A DNA stretch of 64,000 bases from Cyathus striatus (taxonomy: Eukaryota; Basidiomycota; Agaricomycetes; Agaricales; Nidulariaceae). Numbering within the stretch: the stretch's first letter is position 1; the number at the start of each line of letters is the position of its first letter. The DNA lies in NCBI GenBank assembly GCA_025738555.1, contig JAOVFP010000014.1, forward strand, positions 248,001 through 312,000, given 5' to 3'. Positions 19,968 through 29,646 of this stretch are shown here, piece after piece. The position numbers and the translations under genes are program-made. Below the pieces are notes generated by a model that had not been told where the DNA came from, searched no databases, and worked only from the letters and a program-made list of their open reading frames with translations.

Positions 19968-22160
19968 CCTCTCCCTTGTGCTCTCATGGAGGTAAGACTT
20001 AACGCGTCCGCTCTTTCTGACCCTCAGGCTGTACATATACCGCTCTCCTCTCCATCTCCTATAACACCGAACAATTTACTTACCTATGCTGCCCTTATTG
20101 ACTCCGGCTCTACTCACTGTTTCATTGACTCATTCTTCGTCCGGAGAAATCACCTACCTACAACTCCTATAACCCCGATAGCATTACGACTGTTTGACGG
20201 CACCACAAACTCTACTCTTACAGAAAGTACTACTTTGCCTGTAATGTTTCCATCTGGTGAATGCATCTCCCTTGCACTTTATGTGACTCCGCTTGATTCT
20301 TCTTGTTCCGTGGTTCTAGGATTTAACTGGCTCTCCCAATACAATCCGTTGATTGACTGGGTACAGAGACGCATACTTCGCTTCCAAACTACTGTTACAG
20401 AGGAATCATCTCCGCTTTCGTCGACCCCTGCTCCGAAGGATACTCCTTCATTGCCACCTGCTTCACCAGATGAGACCTCATCTTCTCCGCCAGACTCTTG
20501 TCCTCCTCAGAGCATCTCTATGATCAATGCTGCTGCATTTCTTAGAGCTAGCAAACTTGAAGGGTCTCAAACCTTCAGGATACATCTCGGTGCTGTAGTC
20601 TCTGCGTCTGCTGCTGCCGCTATGGCCACAGAGACCATTGACCTTTCTAATGTTCCCTCGGACTACCACGAGTTTGCTGACGTCTTCAGCAAGAACCAGG
20701 CAGATACACTTGCTCCACACCGTCCTTACGATCTTAAAATCAATTTGGACGAAGGCTCTTCTCCTCCAGTTGGTATGATCTATTCCCTTTCCCAATCCGA
20801 GCTTGGATCTTTACGGGAGTTCATTGACGAACATCTCCGTATTGGCTTCATACGTCCTTCGCGTTCTCCGCACGGAGCACCAGTGCTCTTTGTCCGGAAG
20901 AAGGATGGTTCCCTTCGGCTTTGTGTCGATTTCCGTGGACTCAATGCCATTTCCAAGAAGGATAGGTACCCTCTCCCTCTCATTGCCGACCTCCTTGATA
21001 GTCCTCGCAAGGCTCGAATTTACTCCAAAATCGACCTCCGCCACGCTTACCATCTTGTCCGTATCACCGACGGAGATGAATGGAAGACTGCCTTTCGCAC
21101 TCGCTATGGCTCGTTTGAATGGCTAGTAATGCCGTTTGGACTTACCAATGCACCCGCAGCCTTTCAACGTTTTATGAATGACATCTTCAAGGATTTGCTC
21201 GACGTGTGTGTAATAGTTTACCTCGACGATATTCTTATCTACTCCAATAACATGGAGGAACACCGTCGACACGTTAAGGAAGTCCTACGCCGATTACGAA
21301 AGCATGGTCTTTATGCCCGGGCAGATAAGTGTGAATTCCACACAGAGTCTGTTGAGTACCTTGGTTTCGTTCTTTCTCCGTCCGGCCTCACAATGTCTAA
21401 GGACAAAATCCAAACAATTCAGGATTGGCCTGAGCCTAGAAAAGTGAAAGATGTTCAATCTTTCCTTGGCTTCGCCAATTTCTACCGATGTTTCATCCGA
21501 GATTACTCAGACATCGTTGTATCATTAACACGTCTTACCCGGAAGGGTTTGAAGTGGGACTTTACTCCGGCATGCCGTGCGGCGTTCAATCATCTGAAAG
21601 ATGCTTTCAGTACTGCTCCAGTGCTTACACACTGGGTGCCAGATGCACAGATTATAGTAGAGACTGATGCTTCAGACTATGCACTCGGAGCTATTCTCTC
21701 TATTATCGCTGACGATGGCGATATCCACCCTATAGCATTCCACTCCAGGACCTTTACTGCTCCGGAGTTGAACTACGACACCCATGACAAAGAACTCCTA
21801 GCGATCTTTGAAGCTTTCAAAGTATGGCGACATTACTTGGAGGGTTCTGGTATTCCAATCAACGTGGTCACTGATCACAAGAACCTTGAATACTTCTCCA
21901 CCACCAAGATCCTTACTCGTCGTCAAGCCCGTTGGTCGGAGTATCTTTCTCAATTCAATCTAGTTATACGTTTTCGTCCGGGGAAGCTCGGAGCTAAACC
22001 AGATGCATTAACTAGACGCTGGGACGTCTATCCTAAAGAGGGGATAACGACTATGCCACAGTCAATCCGCATAACTTTAGGCCAGTTTTCACTCAAGAAC
22101 AACTCACTACCTCGTTGCGAGCTACTATTCTCTTCCTACCGATTCTCGGAGCTAGCATAG
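19923..22160 (+). CDS. pol: chromovirus 1 Pol, part 1: protease, reverse transcriptase, RNase H
   Basis: Expressed by -1 frameshift from gag. The order of domains is aspartic protease (LIDSGSTHCFID, with the DSG triad), then RT with SLRLCVDFRGLNAISKKDRY, MPFGLTNAPAAFQRFMNDIF and the catalytic VYLDDILIYS, then RNase H with IIVETDASDYALGAIL, DKELLAIFEAFKVWRHYL and VTDHKNLEYF. Up to TRRWDVYPKEG the protein matches chromoviruses. After the G run at 22040-22043 the frame diverges into an unrelated tail ending at 22160. The continuation is in the -1 frame, so one base was probably lost from the G run. The copy can therefore make RT but not a continuous RT-integrase. Confidence 0.9.
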   Translation: MERGPCNSAQVEGRVPLPCALMEVRLNASALSDPQAVHIPLSSPSPITPNNLLTYAALIDSGSTHCFIDSFFVRRNHLPTTPITPIALRLFDGTTNSTLTESTTLPVMFPSGECISLALYVTPLDSSCSVVLGFNWLSQYNPLIDWVQRRILRFQTTVTEESSPLSSTPAPKDTPSLPPASPDETSSSPPDSCPPQSISMINAAAFLRASKLEGSQTFRIHLGAVVSASAAAAMATETIDLSNVPSDYHEFADVFSKNQADTLAPHRPYDLKINLDEGSSPPVGMIYSLSQSELGSLREFIDEHLRIGFIRPSRSPHGAPVLFVRKKDGSLRLCVDFRGLNAISKKDRYPLPLIADLLDSPRKARIYSKIDLRHAYHLVRITDGDEWKTAFRTRYGSFEWLVMPFGLTNAPAAFQRFMNDIFKDLLDVCVIVYLDDILIYSNNMEEHRRHVKEVLRRLRKHGLYARADKCEFHTESVEYLGFVLSPSGLTMSKDKIQTIQDWPEPRKVKDVQSFLGFANFYRCFIRDYSDIVVSLTRLTRKGLKWDFTPACRAAFNHLKDAFSTAPVLTHWVPDAQIIVETDASDYALGAILSIIADDGDIHPIAFHSRTFTAPELNYDTHDKELLAIFEAFKVWRHYLEGSGIPINVVTDHKNLEYFSTTKILTRRQARWSEYLSQFNLVIRFRPGKLGAKPDALTRRWDVYPKEGITTMPQSIRITLGQFSLKNNSLPRCELLFSSYRFSELA

Positions 22161-23635
22161 TTATGGACGTTGAGCAGCTTCATCATGATATCCTGATCGC
22201 TCAACCTACTGACACTGTTGCTGCCATCCATCTCCGAGATCCCACTGGTCGTTGGTCAGTCGGAACGGACAAATTACTCCGTCTCGATGAACGTATCTAT
22301 GTTCCCAATGACAATTCCCTTCGCCTCCGCGTTCTCCAGTACAAGCATGATCACATCCTCGCTGGACACCCCGGTCAAAACAAGACCTTGTCCATCATCA
22401 GGCGTGAATACACTTGGCCCGGCCTCCGCACTTATATCAAGGACTACTGTAAGTCCTGTACCACTTGCATGCGATCTAAACCCCAAAGGCATCGACCCTA
22501 TGGCACTTTGAAGCAACTCCCAATTCCGGGACGTCCATGGAGTTCTATATCAATGGATTTCATCGAAACACTTCCTAAGTCCGGTTCAGAAGAGTATAAC
22601 TCCGTTCTGGTCGTCGTAGATCGTTTCAGCAAGCAGGCAATATTCATCCCCTGTTATAACACCATTACCTCCGCCCAACTCGCTCAGCTCTTTGTCTTGC
22701 ACGTATTTTCTAAACATGGTGTTCCAGAGCATGTTACCTCTGACAGAGGCTCGGAGTTCATCTCTCATTTCTTCCGTTCATTGGGCAAAGTCCTCGACAT
22801 GACCTTGCACTTTACCTCCGGGTACCACCCAGAGGGTGATGGACAAACAGAACGTATCAACCAAGTTCTGGAGCAATATGTCCGCATTTACTGCAATTAC
22901 CAGCAGGACAACTGGGCTGTTCTACTCCCTCTCGCTGAGTTTGCGTATAATAATACTCCGAGCTCGACCACTAATACAACCCCTTTCTTCGCCAACAAGG
23001 GTTATCACCCAGCAATAACAGTTCATCCGGAACGAGATGTTACTGCAGCTAAAGCACGGGAATTTGCCGTTGACCTCCAAGAACTTCACGAACTCCTCAA
23101 GATCGAAATAGCACTTGCTCAAAAGCGTTATCAAGTCGGAGCAGACAACCGTCGGTTGCCAGCTCCGGAGTTCAAGGTTGGAACAAAGGCTTTTGTCCGC
23201 GCTAAGTTCTTTAAATCTACTCGTCCAGCAAAAAAGTTTGCTGAAAAGTATTATGGTCCATACGAGATTATTGCCGAAACTGGATCCCACTCCCGCACAT
23301 TACGCCTCCCCACCAACTTTCGCTCAGTTCATCCGGTCTTCCATGTCTCTATGCTCGAGCCAGCCACAGAAAATCCTTTCCCTGAACGTGAAATACCTCC
23401 GCCTCCTCCGGTGGAACTTGATGGCGACATCGAGTACGAAGTCAGCGAAATCTGTGACTCCAAGTTAGATCGTCGTTGCAAATGCAAACTCCGGTATCTA
23501 GTCCGCTGGTCTGGATACGAGGGCACGGACGAAGAGTTAACTTGGCTAGCTGCAACGGAGCTAGAGCATGCTTTTGAACTTATTCAGGAGTTCCATTCAA
23601 AATATCCTGATAAGCCCAATCCAGACACCACTTAG
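22037..23635 (+). CDS. pol: chromovirus 1 Pol, part 2: integrase with chromodomain
   Basis: Open in the -1 frame relative to RT-RNase H and overlapping its tail; first in-frame ATG at 22115. It starts with the RNase H-integrase linker (NFRPVFTQEQL). The HHCC zinc-binding domain (HILAGH...CKSCTTC) follows. The catalytic core shows all three acidic residues: D in SMDFIETLP, D in VTSDRGSEF, E in GQTERINQ. The C-terminal region holds a GPYEI module, HPVFHVSML and a chromodomain (YEVSEICDSK...LRYLVRWSGYEGTDEELTW), which in chromoviruses directs integration to marked chromatin. It has no independent start near a promoter, so it is normally part of the Pol polyprotein. The frame break at 22040-22044 probably silences it in this copy. 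Confidence 0.88.
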   Translation, partial: RGDNDYATVNPHNFRPVFTQEQLTTSLRATILFLPILGASIVMDVEQLHHDILIAQPTDTVAAIHLRDPTGRWSVGTDKLLRLDERIYVPNDNSLRLRVLQYKHDHILAGHPGQNKTLSIIRREYTWPGLRTYIKDYCKSCTTCMRSKPQRHRPYGTLKQLPIPGRPWSSISMDFIETLPKSGSEEYNSVLVVVDRFSKQAIFIPCYNTITSAQLAQLFVLHVFSKHGVPEHVTSDRGSEFISHFFRSLGKVLDMTLHFTSGYHPEGDGQTERINQVLEQYVRIYCNYQQDNWAVLLPLAEFAYNNTPSSTTNTTPFFANKGYHPAITVHPERDVTAAKAREFAVDLQELHELLKIEIALAQKRYQVGADNRRLPAPEFKVGTKAFVRAKFFKSTRPAKKFAEKYYGPYEIIAETGSHSRTLRLPTNFRSVHPVFHVSMLEPATENPFPEREIPPPPPVELDGDIEYEVSEICDSKLDRRCKCKLRYLVRWSGYEGTDEELTWLAATELEHAFELIQEFHSKYPDKPNPDTT

Positions 23636-23964
23636 ACTTTTCTCCGCTTTTACTCATTTTACTCCGCTTTCACTCTTTTTCTTAGTTTCAATCCCTAGTG
23701 CACTCAGTGCACACATACACCAAAAAACAATTCAAAGTCCAAAACCTACAAAACATTTTCTCCTGTCTATGCACATTTTCCTCCGGCTCGATTTTCATTT
23801 CTATCTTCATTTTCACTCCCAGACTCATTATCTCCGCCACAGTATCATTTACTCCACCTCTGGCATTGCCCTCAGCAATCTCCGGAGTTTTTCACTGCTG
23901 AATAAGCATAACTATTTCTATTCGTCTCAAAGGCCTCGAAGGCTCGGCCTTAATGGGAGGATAC
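23636..23964 (+). other. 3' untranslated region and polypurine tract of chromovirus 1
   Basis: A pyrimidine-rich noncoding stretch between the integrase stop and the 3' LTR. It ends in TTAATGGGAGGATAC; AATGGGAGG is the likely plus-strand primer. I see no further gene. Confidence 0.6.
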
Positions 23965-24574
23965 TGTCATATCCGTGACAATCCCTGTACCATTGGAGTC
24001 AACTCTGGTTTTACTCCGCTTTTAGTACGTTTCCTCCGGACTATGTATACTTGTTATATATCGAACTCTTCCTTACTAATGTTTACTTGTATCTGTTTAC
24101 TTGTTCCTTCCCTTTAATATTACTACCTCGTTCTCCGGCCGCGGCCATTTCTCCTATGACTATAATCTAGAGGCGTACTACTAGTTTACCATGTTCTACA
24201 TTTCATGGAGTTTACTTAACCCTAGGATGCCACATACCCATGGGCATTACTCCGTACGCATTCGGACAAAGTAGTTTACTATATAAACTACTCCTGTAAT
24301 GTAGATAGACTTCAGTTTCAAATCAACTACGTTTACACCTTTCTCCCACTTGGGCCTTGAGCCAACTCCGCTATCTTGCTACTTACTCCGCTTTGTTCTA
24401 AATACGGAACTGGAAGTCCAAGGGGCGCAACACACAAGTTGAAGCCAACGTTCCACTACTCCCGTACTTGTTCACTTTCTCCACACACCCTACTAACGTG
24501 GTACAAGTTACTCCGCTACTTAGACTATCTCCTCCGAGGTTCTTGTCCCTAGTGGAATAGAACGGGACGTGACA
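23965..24574 (+). repeat. 3' LTR of chromovirus 1
   Basis: 610 bp, same length and nearly the same sequence as the 5' LTR. It is followed by the target duplication ACTTG, which is also the resumption point of the old solo LTR. Confidence 0.92.
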
Positions 24575-24672
24575 ACTTGGGCCTTGAGCCAACTCCACTA
24601 TTTTGCCACTTACTCTGCTTTGTTCTAAATACAGAACTGGAAGTCCAAGGGGTGCAAGAATGGGACATGACA
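24575..24672 (+). repeat. old chromovirus solo LTR, right part
   Basis: It resumes with ACTTGGGCCTTGAGCC, where the younger insertion interrupted it, and ends GGGACATGACA at 24672, followed by the duplication GCCAA. Compared with the intact LTR it lacks an internal segment of about 150 bp and shows CpG-to-TpG changes. Confidence 0.82.
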
Positions 24673-24677
24673 GCCAA

Positions 24678-25063
24678 GCTAATATTGGCTACCTATTTTG
24701 GCATGTAGCTATGGCACTAAATCTGTGTTTCCTGATGTACATGCTATCATTCATTTAAATGTGAACATGACAAACATATGTCATACAATTTCTATGTTAA
24801 ACACACCTTTTCCAGCCATTTCTATGCAATTCCTACACTTGTTGGGATGAGCATCATTGCTTCATTATGTATGCTCATGCAAGAAATAAGTACTAGCAAC
24901 AAAAAATCTGCATGAAGCAAATATAATAAGATAAATATAGCATGCATTCAAATTGTGAGAACACTGTTCCACTTGCAATTGTAGATATAAATTAAGATAT
25001 TTCAGTGCTCCAGTATTGTGAAGTTGTATATTTGTGGAGGGAGTGGGTATCTAATTATTTCTT
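24678..25063. other. CpG-poor noncoding stretch
   Basis: AT-rich sequence without a supported gene, between the solo LTR and the right inverted arm of the block. Confidence 0.45.
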
Positions 25064-25757
25064 TCAACATTTTGTTATTTGTGTGTAATCCCAAAGCACT
25101 CCCTCATTCAGTTGAGGTGCCTCACTGAAGCTCATCACATCAACTCTTTCACTTGACTTACACACAGAAATGGGTATAGTATTTATTGATCTGAGAGCTG
25201 CATGGGTATATTTTTCATTCACACATAAATACTGGGGGACACAGAACACATTACTTTATACTTTGAAACTACTTCAAAACTCATAGTTCATATGCTCACA
25301 AACTTACCAGCATGCTCCCTTCTCACTTTAATGTTCAGCATTAAACAAGCATCATGATAGAATTTTGATATAGATCTTCACAATTATGAAACAATTGACT
25401 AAAATACAGATAGAAAAACAGGAGCCCCTACATATATACTTATTCACTTGCCTCCAGTAAGTGTGCGAAATTTATCTGAAATAGAAGACAAGAGGAAGAA
25501 GTAACACAAAATGAGCTATAAAATAAAAATAATAGGGAACATGTTACTTAAAAATATATATATGAATTCTTGTAAGTAATAACACCTATCTATGCAGAAA
25601 GAAATGAAAAATACAGGATTTTTCTGAATTATGATGCTCCAAGTTTATGGCACAACCAAATTATGGTTATGGTGAATTATTCTACACTCAGAACTTCATA
25701 TAATGAGTACCATAACCATACTGTAGCCATTTTGTATGGTTATGGTTGGCAGCCCTA
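25064..25757 (-). repeat. right arm of the inverted-repeat block
   Basis: An inverted copy of 12605-12950 that extends further outward to the TIR-like end GGCAGCCCTA (25748-25757). It contains a palindromic group of ACCATAACCATA and TATGGTTATGGT, matching the CCGTACCGTA group at the left end of the block. Differences between the two ends are mostly C/T or A/G. Confidence 0.6.
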
Positions 25758-26614
25758 GGACTTGAGGTATGCTACAATTTAACATGTAATGTACATTGCT
25801 TCACAATGCACATTAAAGGGCAAGCTTGACAAATCCCAGTTTTTTTGTTATTTCCTTTTTATACATAATAATAAGTTTACTTGTTAGATACTCATTTAGG
25901 AGTTGCTGATGCTTGGATCAGCGGAAATCTTGCTCGAATAAGAAATTTACTTTCATATTTCTTGTTAGGAGACTGAACCCTTTTTATTGATTGCCTGTGC
26001 ATTATTTTATTTATTTACCTTTGTTCCAATTATACTACCTCCATTATAATATTTTTCCTTTGTTTTACTGGTGGCAACTAGCTGTTACAGTGTTTCCACA
26101 GTTATGCATTCATTTTAATAACTCCCACTTTATTCTAATTATTCAACTGCAAGAAAATCAAGAGTAAATGTATGGGAACACTTTAAGTATGGGAGTTATA
26201 TATGTGACAGTTGCCTAGTAAGTATCCAATAAATAGCATTTGAAGTGGCTGTGGAAAAGTACATAAAATAATTTAAAGTAATTTTATATCCAGGCTATTT
26301 AAATGAGTAAAGATATTTTAATAATGAGAATGTGTGCAATTTGTGTGAGGTTTGATACAGTAACATTTTGTGAAATTGTGTTCCATGCACAGTGTGTGAC
26401 AATTTGAAAAGAAGTAGGTGCTGACTAATGTACCATGCATGCACAGCCACTACACATTTTGGGTCCCCAGAGCTGCTGACAAATGTTCTGCGCATGCACA
26501 GCCACTATACATTTTGGATCCCCAGAGCTGCTGACTAACAAAATTCTGTGTATGCACAGCCACTATGCATTTTGGATCACTAATGCAAACAAATAGAGGG
26601 AGCAAGCTCCCCCA
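25758..26614. other. AT-rich noncoding stretch
   Basis: No gene is visible. It includes the short tandem array at 26419-26581, described separately. CpG is almost absent. Confidence 0.45.
26419..26581. repeat. three tandem copies of a ~54-bp unit
   Basis: Each unit contains GCTGCTGAC, then ATGCACAGCCACTA and CATTTTGG, then ATCCCCAGA or a variant. The copies are diverged by a few substitutions and small indels. This is a local minisatellite in noncoding sequence. Confidence 0.7.
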
Positions 26615-26882
26615 ACAAAGGTCATTGAACCAACAAATCCATTAAACTCCAAACCCATAAACCCAAAGCAAATGCCTATAAACTCTGTTAAGTGTATACT
26701 CCTCATAGTGGTCTGAATTGACAGCACCTCCGCAGCAGATAAGACAGATGAATCTCACCTTTTTAGCACCCTTAAACTTCTGCTTCATAGCCTATTCAAA
26801 ACTGGGCTTTGTCAACCCAAGAGCACTCCATCTATATCCCAAACCAACCCTCTCAGCTCCCATCCCAAACAAAACTCAAAAC
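26615..26882. repeat. left arm of a second, larger inverted-repeat pair
   Basis: 26724-26882 is inverted at 38709-38858 (AAACCAACCCTCTCAGCTCC against GGAGCTGAGAGGGTTGG). The adjoining 26615-26713 is inverted at 45704-45800 (GTTAAGTGTATACTCC and TAGTGG region against CTATGAGGAGTATATG). The right arm is therefore split by about 6.8 kb. It may mark the ends of an old transposon now holding chromovirus 2 and gene debris. Confidence 0.6.
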
Positions 26883-27044
26883 AGTGCACCATAGTATGCT
26901 TCCCCCTGTTCCCCCCCACTCACACAACTTACCCATGTACCAGGGAACTGACCCCCGAACAAAGTGTTACACACATTGAATCTATTCAAATCAGCATCCA
27001 GACTGGACTTCAGACATTGATAGTCAGCTTATTGCATGGATGCA

Positions 27045-27506
27045 TGTTAGGATTTCACATCTTATCTTATCTAATCCGTATAACTTATCTTATCACAGTC
27101 ACCTGACATATATCACCTGACTTACAATGCGGACACCATGCATATTAACATGCGTTATTCATCAAGACTACGGGCACAGTCCACAGTTCGGCCATGCTTG
27201 TTACATATGTTTGCATATTAACATGCATTATTCATCAAGACTATGGGCACAGTCCACAGTTTGGCCATGCTTGTTACATAAGTAGTACATGAGTTTGCAC
27301 AGTAGAAGCATAGTAAACATGCGTTATAGTGTAGGTTAGATTACATGCAGTTTCCTCATGGACTTTCATTATAAATATGGTCATTTTAGTTAGATATTCC
27401 TTATTCTTGTGCTAGTTTATTCCAGACAAGCAATAAGATTCACTTCGCTTCTATATTTTCAAGTGTTTGAGTTTGACTTCGAGTTTTTGCTCGTCTGTTG
27501 CTAACA
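27045..27506 (+). repeat. 5' LTR of chromovirus 2, with internal duplication
   Basis: Starts TGTTAGGATTTCAC and ends GCTAACA. The segment from GCATATTAACATGC to TGTTACATA occurs twice in tandem (about 27139-27210 and 27211-27284). In the second unit three CpG sites of the first read TpG or CpA. TATAAA lies at 27370-27375. ATTCTTGTGCT at 27403-27413 matches the primer site. Confidence 0.9.
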
Positions 27507-27508
27507 AA

Positions 27509-27519
27509 AGCACAAGAAT
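27509..27519 (+). promoter_or_regulatory. self-priming primer-binding site of chromovirus 2
   Basis: AGCACAAGAAT, two bases after the LTR, is the exact reverse complement of ATTCTTGTGCT at 27403-27413 in the LTR. That segment starts 33 bp after the start of the TATA box, so it is the likely mRNA 5' end. The 11-nt match equals the length used by Tf1. Confidence 0.7.
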
Positions 27520-28293
27520 CTACCTCGTTTTTCGACCTCGAACTCTCTTCCACTGACCCCCGGCACACTTTTCTCCTTACCTTGTTCCCCATTCTTTGGA
27601 CCTTCGGATCCCTAGACGTACACCCTGTTCGATAGACTTGTTTGTTGTGCTTGGACGCATGAGAGGATAGAGTAACGTTGAGCCCGACTCTTCCAAATTA
27701 CCGAACATCTTAGGCCCTCTGCCTTGAGTTTGGCATGGCGCCAGTGACTGGGGAGGCTACCACATGTTGCCCCAGCTGGTTCTATCTGCAAATCGGTGTG
27801 CGTAAGACTTAGGACATCTCGCTAGTCTTTGAGCCTCTTCAAGAGTATCTGTTACCTAGTCTTTCACTCTGGCACCTATCACCTGTTCCCAAACCCTCCG
27901 TATTCTCCGTAATCGATCCTATCACATCCCTTCATCCTCTACACCAATCTATACCCCACGATCTCACCTTACCCCTTACACTCGTAATCTGAGAGCCGTG
28001 TCAGTGGACTCCAATGACTCAGACTTTGATCCCAACACATACCTTTCACTCCATCAAATCCCCAATTACAATCCACCTCCCCCTCGCCCCGGGATCCCCA
28101 TTCCCCGTATCCTTACCATCATCACTGAACCTGAACACGACAACGGATTAAGATTCAGCACTCCTACCCGATATATTTCACCCTTTGAAAGAGATTTTTA
28201 TTCCCCATTAGGATATGAAACTCTTCTTAACACAGTAGACAATGATGGACGAGAACTTCCTACCCCCACCTATCCCGATTTCGAATCATAAAT
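27520..28293 (+). other. leader of chromovirus 2 with a short upstream open frame
   Basis: A long leader before gag. A 97-codon open frame ends at 28291, two bases before the gag ATG, but it has no ATG near its start (first possible GTG at 27998) and no recognised motif. It may be a decayed N-terminal coding segment or chance. Confidence 0.4.
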
Positions 28294-29646
28294 ATGGATA
28301 AACCAGGAAACCCATGGAACCAGGTACCGGTACCTGGAACCGCTTATATTAATAATCCCGGAACACATCATACTACTCCGACAATTCACACAGAAGCTCC
28401 TACCCCACAAGGATCTCCTTCACCTCTCATGTTACCAGTAAATTTCGGACAACCCCCTCCTAATACTCCCAACCAACCACCACTGCCCCCTCCACCTAAC
28501 CCTCCGACCTCAGCTGAGCAAGGAGGTTGGGTTCATATGATCGCAGATGCTATCAGATTTGTCAGCAGAGGTATTTTTGGATTACACGCCCCTGTAATCG
28601 AAACTGCCGAAGCCACCTCCATGATGGCAAGAAGGCAACATGACGCAGTCACAGACAAGGCTCTCAAAATAGAGAAGCCTGAGAAATATACAGGAGATCG
28701 TAAACATGCGAGAGCTTGGATGAGATCGCTGGAGTCTTACTTCACCGGATCTCGTGTTAATCCCCTTGAGCATGAAATGAAGATAAGGTTCATGTTGAGC
28801 CTTATAGACGGATCAAAGAATCAAACAGCAGCTAGCTGGGTTGATCGAATTATGGTGATTATGGAACAGACTCCCAGAACTAAATATGAACAAATCAAAG
28901 AGGACTTCTTACACTTTTTCGGAGTATATTCAGAAATACAGGACGTTCAAGACGAACTGGACAACCTATACATGGGACGCTGGACAGTTGAAGAATTCAC
29001 AGTCAGATTCTCAACTATTGCCAGATGAACAGGATATAATGACGCCGCAGTAATTAGGAAATACAAGGATAAACTTGACCCCCGATTACTCGAAATGATT
29101 GTTATGCGAGGAACTCCAGACACACTTCAAAAATGGTATGACACAGCTCAAGAAATCGATTGAGAACGTCGGAATATTTTTAGAAATAAAAATCCATGAC
29201 AAGGACAACAATTCAATCCTGGACAGAACCAGAACTTCGGACAATGACAAGGCGTGCAGAATACCCAACAGGGCGGACCATGACCAAATCAATTCCAACC
29301 TCAGAACCAAGGACCCCGTTTTCCCCAGAACCCTGCACCTCCCCCTAACTGAGCCAATCTTACGGTATCGCAAGGAGGAGATCGCATGGACATCGACACC
29401 CTGAAACATGAAGGACAATGTTTTTATTGTAAAGACAAAGGACACATGGCTAACGCATGCCCTAAAAAGCAAAACCGAGGCTCTTATGTACAATGTAACA
29501 ATAATATGGACAATACTTATGTAAATAATTCAGTACCAGTAGCATCTACCAGTAGCATTGTAGAATTACTGGACATTACTAAACTATTGGAGGAACAACG
29601 TGCTTTACTAATGGCTCAATTGGGTTTTCCCCAAGGCCAGCAGTGA
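28294..29646 (+). pseudogene. gag: chromovirus 2 Gag, interrupted by six TGA codons
   Basis: Open from ATG 28294. A Pro-rich N-terminus (PPLPPPPNPPTSAEQ) is followed by the Ty3 gag domain: KIEKPEKYTGDRKHARAWMRSL, ASWVDRIM, FLHFFGVYSEIQDVQDEL and MGRWTVEEFTVRF. The zinc knuckle CFYCKDKGHMANAC lies near the end. In-frame TGA codons stand at 29026, 29161, 29197, 29245, 29281 and 29350. Several sit where arginine is plausible (for example between EID and ERRN), as expected from CGA to TGA. The frame ends at TGA 29644, which may also be a converted codon. The pol frame continues at -1. Confidence 0.82.

Larger units (their letters stand above)
17591..24574 (+). mobile_element. full-length Ty3/gypsy chromovirus (element 1)
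   Basis: 610-bp LTRs at 17591-18200 and 23965-24574; target duplication ACTTG at 17586-17590 and 24575-24579. The element sits inside an older solo LTR of its own family. It carries gag, a -1 frameshift signal, protease-RT-RNase H, and an integrase with a C-terminal chromodomain. CpG is abundant, in contrast to its surroundings, so it is a young arrival. One small frame break separates RNase H from integrase. Confidence 0.93.
9824..25757. mobile_element. block bounded by hAT-like terminal inverted repeats, with nested insertions
   Basis: The outer ends are inverted copies of each other. The left end begins near 9824 with GGGTGAAAACCGTACCGTAC, and the right end (minus strand) begins near 25757 with TAGGGCTGCCAACCATAACC. 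Both continue into a shared TATGAAGTTC...TGG/AGAATAATTC segment. Two further copies sit head-to-head inside at about 12397-12600 and 12605-12950 and lack the outermost ends. The copies pair best as 9.8/12.5 kb and 12.7/25.6 kb, suggesting two related non-autonomous elements or one fold-back element. No transposase was found. The TIR start resembles hAT elements, but I could not define an 8-bp target duplication. CpG is strongly depleted outside the younger insertions. Confidence 0.55.

Noticed and set aside
26419..26581. CRISPR-like array
   Set aside because: Three contiguous units without unique spacers, in a fungal genome; it is a minisatellite.
27998..28291. 97-codon frame before gag of chromovirus 2 as a separate gene
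   Set aside because: No ATG start, no recognised domain, and it ends just before gag; left as an uncertain leader feature.
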